Below, in pieces: positions 57,705-64,000 of a stretch of DNA of 64,000 nucleotides. Positions within the stretch are counted from its first letter, which is position 1; the number at the start of each line of letters is the position of its first letter. The notes under the pieces are model-generated. The model saw nothing but the letters and a program-made list of their open reading frames with translations, searched no databases and was not told the DNA's origin. The DNA lies in the NCBI GenBank assembly GCA_946415645.1, contig CAMKTJ010000007.1, positions 26,344 through 90,343 of the forward strand, in the 5' to 3' direction. Source of the stretch: an uncultured Prevotellaceae bacterium. GTDB lineage: Bacteria > Bacteroidota > Bacteroidia > Bacteroidales > Bacteroidaceae. A program made the translations under genes and the position numbers.

Positions 57705-58313
57705 TTAGTTAAAATCGAATTCCAGTTGTTGTGTGTTTCCCAAGAGGTTGAAGCTCATACGATGGTAGGGCGTAGTGCCGAACTGACGGATAGCCTCGCG
57801 GTGAACCTTGGCAGGATAGCCTTTGTTCTTGTCCCAATGATACTGAGGGAACTCCTCGTGGATGCGCAGCATGAAGTCGTCCCTGTAGGTCTTGGCCAAA
57901 ATGCTGGCAGCCGCTATGGAAAGGTACTTGCCGTCGCCCTTCACAATGGTAGTTGCTGGCACATCTTTATAGGGTTTCCAGCGATTACCATCCACGATGA
58001 TGTTCTGGGGTCGCAGCTTCAACTGGTCAAGCGCCCTGTGCATAGCCAGGATACTGGCATTTAGAATGTTTATCTGATCTATCTCGTGGTTATCCACAAT
58101 GCCTACTGCCCAAGCCAGTGCCTCGCGCTCTATCACTTCACGTAGCTGGTAGCGCTTCTTCTCGGTAAGTTGTTTGGAATCGTTCAGTATCTCGTTCTGA
58201 TAGTCAGAAGGCAAGATTACAGCTGCGGCAAACACAGGGCCTGCCAGACAACCACGACCAGCCTCATCGCAGCCAGCCTCAATCACACCTTTTTTATAAT
58301 ACGCATCTAACAT
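57705..58313 (-). CDS. rnhB: Ribonuclease HII
   Basis: This 202-residue protein removes ribonucleotides from DNA-RNA junctions. It has [20 protein letters not shown] with the two N-terminal acidic residues, KQLTEKKR, the Asp in NIIVDGNRW and the closing [18 protein letters not shown]. It lies 42 bp after the sufS gene and 33 bp before the TPR-AraC gene. Confidence 0.96.
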   Translation of the reverse strand: MLDAYYKKGVIEAGCDEAGRGCLAGPVFAAAVILPSDYQNEILNDSKQLTEKKRYQLREVIEREALAWAVGIVDNHEIDQINILNASILAMHRALDQLKLRPQNIIVDGNRWKPYKDVPATTIVKGDGKYLSIAAASILAKTYRDDFMLRIHEEFPQYHWDKNKGYPAKVHREAIRQFGTTPYHRMSFNLLGNTQQLEFDFN

Positions 58314-58321
58314 CGTTTTTT

Positions 58322-58345
58322 CTCCCTCCCTTGGGGAGGGCCGGG
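58322..58345. repeat. G/C-rich low-complexity word before rnhB
   Basis: CTCCCTCCCTTGGGGAGGG is a short inverted repeat directly before the rnhB start. A related segment lies before ung at 45725-45757. Confidence 0.55.
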
Positions 58346-58355
58346 GTAGGCTTTT

Positions 58356-59561
58356 CTAAAACATCTGCCTAACTCTCTTTATACCAGCCACTAAGGCATC
58401 CACTTCTTCACGGGTATTGTACAGGGCAAAGCTGGCACGACAAGTACCCTCTATGCCCAAACGGTGCATCAACGGCTCGGCACAATGATGACCAGTGCGG
58501 ACGGCGATGCCCAATCTATCCAACAGAGTGCCCATATCCAGGTGATGAATATTCCCCACCTGGAAACTAATGACGGCATCGTGCTGTTCAATTTCCTTGG
58601 GGCCGAAGATGTGCATACCCTCTATCGCATCCATCTGCCGCATGGCGTACTGCGTAAGGTCACGCTCGTGAGCCTCTATGACATCCATGCCGATGGCACT
58701 GACATAATCCAAAGCCCTTGCCAAACCCGTGCTTGCCACATAATCAGGCGTTCCGGCCTCGAACTTAAAGGGAAGTTCATTGAAGGTTGTACGCTCGAAA
58801 GACACATTCTTTATCATCTCGCCACCACCCATGTAGGGAGGCAGTTTCTCCAGCCACTCCTCTTTGCCGTACAGAACGCCAATACCAGTAGGGCCGTATA
58901 TCTTGTGTCCGCTGAAAGCAAAGAAATCGCAATCCAGCTCCTGCACATCCACCTTCATGTGTGGTGTGCTCTGTGCACCGTCTATCAGCACGGGAACGCC
59001 ATGCTCATGAGCTATGCGAATGATTTCCTTTACCGGATTGATGGTACCCAAGACGTTGCTGACGTGGGTTACGCTGACTATCTTGGTTCGCTCATTGAAA
59101 AGCTTTTCGTATTCATCCATCCGTAGTTTCCCGTCATCTGTGATGGGAATCACACGCAACTTGATGCCTTTGCGCTGCTGCAATTGCCAGGAAACGATGT
59201 TTGAGTGATGCTCCATCTCGCTGACAATCACCTCGTCGCCCTCCTTCATGCAAGCATCCGAGAAACACTGTGCCACCAAGTTGATACTCTCGGTAGTACC
59301 ACGTGTAAAGACAATCTCAGCTGTGCTACGGGCATTCAGGAACTTTCTTACTGTTTCCCTACTTCCCTCATGCAGTTCCGTTGCCTGCTGCGACAAGAAA
59401 TGAACACCCCTGTGTACGTTGGCATTCACATTATAGTATTCCTCCGTCATGGCCTCAACCACCAGGCGCGGCTTCTGCGTAGTAGCCGCATTATCCAGAT
59501 AAACCAACGGATACTTCCCGTAGATGGTCTTGGTGAGGATAGGGAAATCGTTTCGCATCAT
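58356..59561 (-). CDS. sufS: Cysteine desulfurase SufS
   Basis: The start is taken at 59561 (MMRNDFPILTKTIYGKYPL); a longer frame adds 19 residues overlapping the leader repeat and sufD. The 401-residue product has the PLP-binding FSGHKIYGPTGIGVLYG and the catalytic Cys loop RTGHHCAEPLM. It supplies sulfur to the SufBCD scaffold. No sufE or sufU is seen in the window. Confidence 0.96.
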   Translation of the reverse strand: MMRNDFPILTKTIYGKYPLVYLDNAATTQKPRLVVEAMTEEYYNVNANVHRGVHFLSQQATELHEGSRETVRKFLNARSTAEIVFTRGTTESINLVAQCFSDACMKEGDEVIVSEMEHHSNIVSWQLQQRKGIKLRVIPITDDGKLRMDEYEKLFNERTKIVSVTHVSNVLGTINPVKEIIRIAHEHGVPVLIDGAQSTPHMKVDVQELDCDFFAFSGHKIYGPTGIGVLYGKEEWLEKLPPYMGGGEMIKNVSFERTTFNELPFKFEAGTPDYVASTGLARALDYVSAIGMDVIEAHERDLTQYAMRQMDAIEGMHIFGPKEIEQHDAVISFQVGNIHHLDMGTLLDRLGIAVRTGHHCAEPLMHRLGIEGTCRASFALYNTREEVDALVAGIKRVRQMF

Positions 59562-59577
59562 AATTATGAATTGTGAA

Positions 59578-60798
59578 TTATTTACAGAGTTTGCATCCTT
59601 CGCACTTACTGAGTTCACCTCTGAGGCGCTTGTCCACCAACAGATGCAGTCTGTCTTTGAGAGCTTCCAGGGGGATAGCCTCTATTACCTCCGTAATGAA
59701 AGCCGACTTCAGCAACAGCCTTGCCTCCTGCTCAGGGATACCACGCTGACGCATATAGAAGAGAGCGGCATCGCTGATCTGGCCCACGGTGCTACCATGA
59801 CTGCACTTCACGTCATCGGCATAAATCTCCAGCATGGGCTGGGTGTACATACGGGCCGAAGAGGTGGCGCACAGGTTGGCATTTGTCTCGTTGCTGATAG
59901 TCTTCTGGGCACCTTCGCGTACCAGAATCCTGCCTGCAAAAGCACCTACGGCATTATCGTCGAGTACATATTTATAGAGCTCATTGCTCTGGCAATGGCT
60001 CACCTGATGATCTATAAGGGTATTGTTGTCTACACGCTGCATCTTGTCGGCTATCACGCAGCCGTTCAACACCACCTCAGAACCTTCGCCCTGCAGGGCA
60101 ACATCCAGGCGGTTGCGTGTATGACCATTGAAGAGTGTAAAGCTGGTGTGACGCACCTGACTGTCTCTACCCTGACGGATAAAGACACTGGAGTAACGGG
60201 TACAGAGCAGATGTGTCTCCTCTACCTCGTAAAGGTTCAGATGGCTACCATCACCGGCAAAGACCTCCACCACCTGATTAGTCAGGAAGTGTGTCTGGTC
60301 AACAGCTCTGTCCGTAATGATAACATCGGCCTCGGCACAGTCCTCCATTATGATAAGGATACGACGGTTAACCATAGTATCCTGCTCACCCTTCAGTACA
60401 TTACTTATCTGTATGGGGTGCTGTACCTTAGTATTACGTGGTACATAAATGACCAACGCATCTACACCCAGCAGCGTATTCAATGCTACAACAGCATCCT
60501 GCTTGTCGGCCAACTGATTATAATAAGGCGTAATATCTATGGGAGCCTCGCTGATACGGTGGCAGAAGGGAAGATTCTTCACCTGTAAGGGCGTAAGGGC
60601 AATACCATAGTTGGGAGCAAAGTCGGCAGCCACATCGGTGTACTTATAGCGCTCTACCTTGCGGGTAGGGAACTGCAAAGCCTCAAACGTCTGCAAGGCA
60701 GCCTGACGCTGTGCATTCATCACCTCGCAGGAACGCTCGCCAATGAGTTTGCCAGCCTGAGCGTAAAAGTCGGTATATTGCTTTGCTGAATCTGTCAT
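59578..60798 (-). CDS. sufD: Fe-S cluster assembly protein SufD
   Basis: This 406-residue beta-helix protein of the SufBD family has the C-terminal VKCSHGSTVGQISDAALFYMRQRGIP region with the conserved His. It ends in KLRGELSKCEGCKLCK-like sequence (CEGCKLCK), a Cys-rich tail. It forms the SufBC2D scaffold. It is directly after sufC (2 bp). Confidence 0.95.
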   Translation of the reverse strand: MTDSAKQYTDFYAQAGKLIGERSCEVMNAQRQAALQTFEALQFPTRKVERYKYTDVAADFAPNYGIALTPLQVKNLPFCHRISEAPIDITPYYNQLADKQDAVVALNTLLGVDALVIYVPRNTKVQHPIQISNVLKGEQDTMVNRRILIIMEDCAEADVIITDRAVDQTHFLTNQVVEVFAGDGSHLNLYEVEETHLLCTRYSSVFIRQGRDSQVRHTSFTLFNGHTRNRLDVALQGEGSEVVLNGCVIADKMQRVDNNTLIDHQVSHCQSNELYKYVLDDNAVGAFAGRILVREGAQKTISNETNANLCATSSARMYTQPMLEIYADDVKCSHGSTVGQISDAALFYMRQRGIPEQEARLLLKSAFITEVIEAIPLEALKDRLHLLVDKRLRGELSKCEGCKLCK

Positions 60799-60800
60799 AA

Positions 60801-61553
60801 TTACAAGCCTGCCTCTTCCTTAATCCAGTCGAATCCACGGTTCTCAATCTCCAATGCCAACTCCGGACCTGCTGTCTTCACTATCCTACCGTCTATAAGG
60901 ACATGTATGATGTCGGGCTTCAGATAATCCAGCAGTCGCTGGTAGTGAGTGATAACAATGGCACTGGTCTGTGGTGTACGCAACTTATTGAAACCCTCAG
61001 CTACAATACGCAGGGCATCTACATCCAGACCACTATCCGTCTCATCCAGAATACTGAAAGTAGGCTCCAACATTGCCATTTGGAATATCTCGTTACGTTT
61101 CTTCTCACCACCAGAGAAGCCTTCGTTTACGCTACGACTGGTAAGACGACTGTCCATCTCAACAATCTTACGCTTCTCACGCATCAACTTCAGGAAATCG
61201 CCGGCACTCATAGGCTCCAGACCTTGATACTGACGCTTGGCATTGAAGGCTGCACGAATGAAGTTGACCATGCTGACGCCAGGAATCTCAACAGGCTGCT
61301 GAAAAGAAAGGAAGATACCCTCATGGGCACGTTCCTCTGGTTTCATTGCCAGCAGATCCTTACCGTTGAAGATAATCTCACCCTTGGTAACCTCGTAGGC
61401 AGGATGACCTACTATCACGTTGCTAAGGGTACTCTTGCCGGCACCATTCAGTCCCATTATGGCGTGTACCTCACCGTCCCTGACGGTCAGGTTAATACCT
61501 TTCAATATCTCCTTGCCATTAATGCTGGCATGCAAATTATTTATCTGTAGCAT
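60801..61553 (-). CDS. sufC: Fe-S assembly ATPase SufC
   Basis: This 250-residue ABC-type ATPase has Walker A GLNGAGKSTLS, signature NEGFSGGEKKRNE, Walker B FSILDETDSGLD and the H-loop VITHYQRLLDY. It drives rearrangement of SufB and SufD during cluster assembly. The 89-bp spacer to sufB contains repeat words. Confidence 0.97.
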   Translation of the reverse strand: MLQINNLHASINGKEILKGINLTVRDGEVHAIMGLNGAGKSTLSNVIVGHPAYEVTKGEIIFNGKDLLAMKPEERAHEGIFLSFQQPVEIPGVSMVNFIRAAFNAKRQYQGLEPMSAGDFLKLMREKRKIVEMDSRLTSRSVNEGFSGGEKKRNEIFQMAMLEPTFSILDETDSGLDVDALRIVAEGFNKLRTPQTSAIVITHYQRLLDYLKPDIIHVLIDGRIVKTAGPELALEIENRGFDWIKEEAGL

Positions 61554-61642
61554 TTTATTTCATTGAACATTGAGCATTGAACATTGAGCATTGCAGTAGC
61601 AAACTATTCATTCTTCACTCTTCATTCTTCATTCTTCACTTA
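61554..61642. repeat. Low-complexity leader words between sufB and sufC
   Basis: CATTGAACATTGAGCATTGA (shared with the ung leader) and TTCTTCACTCTTCATTCT (shared with the EnvC-like leader) both lie here, directly before the sufC start. Confidence 0.7.
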
Positions 61643-63088
61643 TCAACCTACACTTCCCTCCAGACTTACACCTAACAGTTTCTGTGCCTCTACGGCGAAC
61701 TCCATGGGCAGCTTATTGATAACCTCCTTGGCATATCCGTTCACGATAAGGCTCACAGCCTCCTCGGTATTGATACCTCGCTGATTGCAGTAGAAGAGCT
61801 GGTCTTCACTGATCTTGCTAGTAGTAGCCTCGTGTTCTACCACTGCTGTATCATTGTGTACATCCATGTAGGGGAAGGTATGTGCTCCACATTTGCTGCC
61901 CAGCAGGAGCGAGTCGCAGCTGCTATAGTTACGCGCATTATCAGCCGTACTGGCCACTTTCACCAACCCGCGATAAGCATTCTGACTCTTACCGGCACTA
62001 ATACCCTTACTGATGATGGTGCTCTTGGTGTTCTTGCCAATGTGAATCATCTTGGTACCTGTATCAGCCTGCTGGTAGTTGTTGGTAACAGCCACACTAT
62101 AGAACTCGGCCTGAGAACCCTCTCCACTCAGCACACAACTGGGATACTTCCAGGTGATGGCACTACCGGTCTCCACCTGCGTCCAAGAAAGGCGACTGTT
62201 ACGTCCCCTCAGATGACCACGCTTTGTCACCAGATTCAACACACCGCCCTTACCGTCCTTGTCGCCTGGATACCAGTTCTGTACAGTACTGTACTTCACT
62301 TCGGCATTTTCCTTCACAACAATCTCTACGATGGCTGCATGCAACTGGTTCTCGTCGCGCATAGGAGCCGTACAGCCCTCCAGATAGCTAACGTAGGCAT
62401 CATCATCACATACAATAAGGGTACGCTCAAACTGTCCCGTTCCTCTGGCATTGATGCGGAAATAAGTGCTCAGTTCCATAGGGCAACGAACACCCTTGGG
62501 AATATAGACAAAACTTCCGTCTGAGAAGACCGCACTGTTCAGTGCCGCAAAGAAATTGTCTTTGTAAGGCACTACACTACCCAGGTATTCACGTACCAAA
62601 TCGGGATGTTCCTTTACTGCCTCGCTGATGGAACAGAAGATAATACCTTTCTCGCTGAGTTTCTCGCGGAAGGTAGTCTTCACGCTCACACTGTCCATAA
62701 CAGCATCCACAGCTGTTCCTGCCAGCGCCATACGCTCTTCCAAAGGGATGCCTAACTTATCAAAGGTCTTCATCAACTCGGGGTCAATCTCTTGCTCCTT
62801 GCCCCCTGTCCCTTGCCCCTTTTTGGTGGGATCAGCATAGTAGCTAATTGCCTGATAATCTATCTCAGGCATCTTCAGGTGTCCCCATGTAGGCTCCTCC
62901 ATTGTCAGCCAATGGCGATAGGCTTTCAGGCGGAACTCCAACAACCAATCGGGCTCACCTTTCTTTTCGGAGATAAGGCGCACCACATCTTCCGAGAGAC
63001 CTTTATCAATCACCTCGGTTTCCACGTCGGTAGTGAAGCCGTACTCATACTTCTTCTCCGCTACCTCACGCACAAAACCGTTCTTCAT
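61643..63088 (-). CDS. sufB: Fe-S cluster assembly protein SufB
   Basis: This 481-residue protein has the SufB core: [59 protein letters not shown] and [16 protein letters not shown]. It holds the de novo cluster site with SufD. Residues 89-101 are a Gly/Gln/Lys-rich insert ([11 protein letters not shown]) encoded by a G-rich low-complexity word. Its start overlaps the cvpA stop by 4 bp. Confidence 0.96.
   Translation of the reverse strand: MKNGFVREVAEKKYEYGFTTDVETEVIDKGLSEDVVRLISEKKGEPDWLLEFRLKAYRHWLTMEEPTWGHLKMPEIDYQAISYYADPTKKGQGTGGKEQEIDPELMKTFDKLGIPLEERMALAGTAVDAVMDSVSVKTTFREKLSEKGIIFCSISEAVKEHPDLVREYLGSVVPYKDNFFAALNSAVFSDGSFVYIPKGVRCPMELSTYFRINARGTGQFERTLIVCDDDAYVSYLEGCTAPMRDENQLHAAIVEIVVKENAEVKYSTVQNWYPGDKDGKGGVLNLVTKRGHLRGRNSRLSWTQVETGSAITWKYPSCVLSGEGSQAEFYSVAVTNNYQQADTGTKMIHIGKNTKSTIISKGISAGKSQNAYRGLVKVASTADNARNYSSCDSLLLGSKCGAHTFPYMDVHNDTAVVEHEATTSKISEDQLFYCNQRGINTEEAVSLIVNGYAKEVINKLPMEFAVEAQKLLGVSLEGSVG
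62790..62820. repeat. G-rich low-complexity word inside sufB
   Basis: TTGCTCCTTGCCCCCTGTCC, followed by CTTGCCCCTTT, encodes the Gly/Gln/Lys insert of SufB at residues 89-101. The unit CCTTGCCCC/GGGGCAAGG resembles the GCAAGGGA repeat at 17138-17169. Confidence 0.7.
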
Positions 63089-63480
63089 ACCAATATAGAA
63101 TATATAGAGTGGAACACTGATGAAAGATACTGCTTAACAGGATCAAACTTGCCAAGTAAGAGCAGGACAAGACCTACCGCAAGAGCCCATTTGAAGCAAC
63201 CCAAGAAGGCACCCAAGAGGCGATTCAAGAACCCAGCAAGAGGAACATGATCCAAAACCTTGGTGAAAAACGTAGCCAATAATCCCAACACCAAGGGAGT
63301 ACCTATGGTGATGAAGATAAAAGTCCAGAGGTTACATCCAACGGTCTTGAAGTATATATAAGCAACACCCAGTCCAATGAGGAATCCGCCTGCAGAGACG
63401 AGTTCCTCGAAAAGACCGTTCTTCCATCCGCTTATCAGCCCATACAGGAGTGCACAGGCACAAGCAATCTCAATCCACAT
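63085..63480 (-). CDS. CvpA family membrane protein
   Basis: This 131-residue protein has four hydrophobic helices and the CvpA pattern ([48 protein letters not shown]). CvpA proteins are linked to envelope and biofilm traits; the molecular role is unclear. The stop of infB and this start share one base (TAATG) and its stop overlaps sufB, so all are coupled. Confidence 0.9.
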   Translation of the reverse strand: MWIEIACACALLYGLISGWKNGLFEELVSAGGFLIGLGVAYIYFKTVGCNLWTFIFITIGTPLVLGLLATFFTKVLDHVPLAGFLNRLLGAFLGCFKWALAVGLVLLLLGKFDPVKQYLSSVFHSIYSILV

Positions 63481-64000
63481 TAGAGCTTAGCCTTAATTTC
63501 TATCTCCTGGAAGGTCTCTAAGATATCACCTTCACGAAGGTCGTTATAGTTAACCAATGAGATACCGCACTCGAAGTTGGTTGTTACCTCCTTCACATCG
63601 TCCTTGAAACGCTTCAGGGCGTTGATGGCACCTGTGTGAACCACAATACCATCGCGGATAACGCGCGCCTTGTTGGTACGGTTTACCTTACCCTCTATAA
63701 CGTAGGCACCGGCTACGACACCAACCTTGCTGATGTGATATACCTGACGAACCTCAACCTGAGCAGTAACCTCTTCCTTGATTTCAGGACTCAACATACC
63801 CTCCATAGCATCCGTTACCTCCTCGATAGCATCGTAGATAACGCTGTACAGACGGATGTCTACGCCCATCTGCTCTGCCAACTTACGGGCAGCGGCACTG
63901 GGACGAACCTGGAAACCAACAATGAAGCAGTTCTCAGCAGCAGCGGCCATATTGACATCGCTCTCGCTGATCTGACCTACAGCCTTGTAGATTACGTTCA
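63480..64000 (-). CDS. infB: Translation initiation factor IF-2, C-terminal part
   Basis: The frame is open to the window edge, so the start lies beyond 64000. The 173 residues seen include [54 protein letters not shown] and the C2-type ending [22 protein letters not shown]...GDILETFQE. These are the IF-2 domains III/IV that bind fMet-tRNA. It is the first gene seen of the infB-cvpA-suf block. Confidence 0.95.
   Translation of the reverse strand, partial: NVIYKAVGQISESDVNMAAAAENCFIVGFQVRPSAAARKLAEQMGVDIRLYSVIYDAIEEVTDAMEGMLSPEIKEEVTAQVEVRQVYHISKVGVVAGAYVIEGKVNRTNKARVIRDGIVVHTGAINALKRFKDDVKEVTTNFECGISLVNYNDLREGDILETFQEIEIKAKL

Overview
The window is chromosomal DNA from a member of the Bacteroidales, most likely a Prevotella-type genus. 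The evidence is the promoter style (TTTG, about 20 bp, then TAnnTTTG), the general lack of Shine-Dalgarno sites, and many surface proteins with a short C-terminal tail resembling IYNLAGQKV...KGIYIxNGKKV. It also includes family-typical gene blocks: glsA-glsB lipid genes, an infB-cvpA-sufBCDS block, and a complete division and cell wall (dcw) cluster with a 710-residue PASTA-FtsI and a long MraY. No phage, transposase, CRISPR array or rRNA was seen.

Layout. 1-2947: 3' part of a large surface protein (leucine-rich repeat, Fn3-like and tyrosine-phosphatase domains) followed by a 50-residue peptide gene and a strong terminator. 3032-6688 (minus): acyl-CoA ligase, RF2, a tiny membrane protein and a CYTH phosphatase. 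6803-7873 (plus): M20 deacylase, divergent from the ligase. 7880-15898 (minus): an eight-gene run with glycine-lipid synthesis, dGTPase, dUTPase, a TPR protein, a DUF4292 lipoprotein and an EnvC-like murein hydrolase activator. 16032-17141 (plus): membrane AraC-type regulator. 17333-23272 (minus): a six-gene envelope operon ending in a second peptide gene. 23566-24267 (minus): cyclophilin.

24535-39979 (plus) is the dcw cluster mraZ-rsmH-ftsL-ftsI-murE-mraY-murD-ftsW-murG-murC-ftsQ-ftsA-ftsZ, followed by a GatB/YqeY gene. Then come recO (minus), tRNA-Glu, rpsT and gyrB (plus). 43949-47278 (minus) holds a prolyl-tRNA editing protein, DUF3109, ung and gpmI. 47768-55808 (minus) is a run of exported proteins: a FlgT/CsgG-like protein, M4 and M13 metallopeptidases, a lipoprotein, a TraB/GumN protein, a TPR protein and a small membrane protein. 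It is preceded by a membrane TPR-AraC regulator gene. 57705-64000 (minus) holds rnhB, sufS, sufD, sufC, sufB, cvpA and the 3' end of infB.

The most interesting material is not in the housekeeping genes. Two paralogous units each join a surface protein with a shared C-terminal module of about 180 residues to a downstream peptide gene of about 50 codons with a conserved acidic, Trp-rich end. Near-identical signal-peptide coding blocks precede unrelated exported proteins in the 47.8-54.6 kb run. An AGTCTCA box array sits in front of that run. The mraZ and cyclophilin promoters share GTGGGGAATT boxes that look like MraZ operators. The gpmI upstream region carries duplicated promoters and phased GTTCATGAAC palindromes. 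A set of low-complexity words recurs in leaders directly before start codons, and a related G-rich word appears inside sufB. All functional statements come from reading the sequence and family knowledge; no database search was run.
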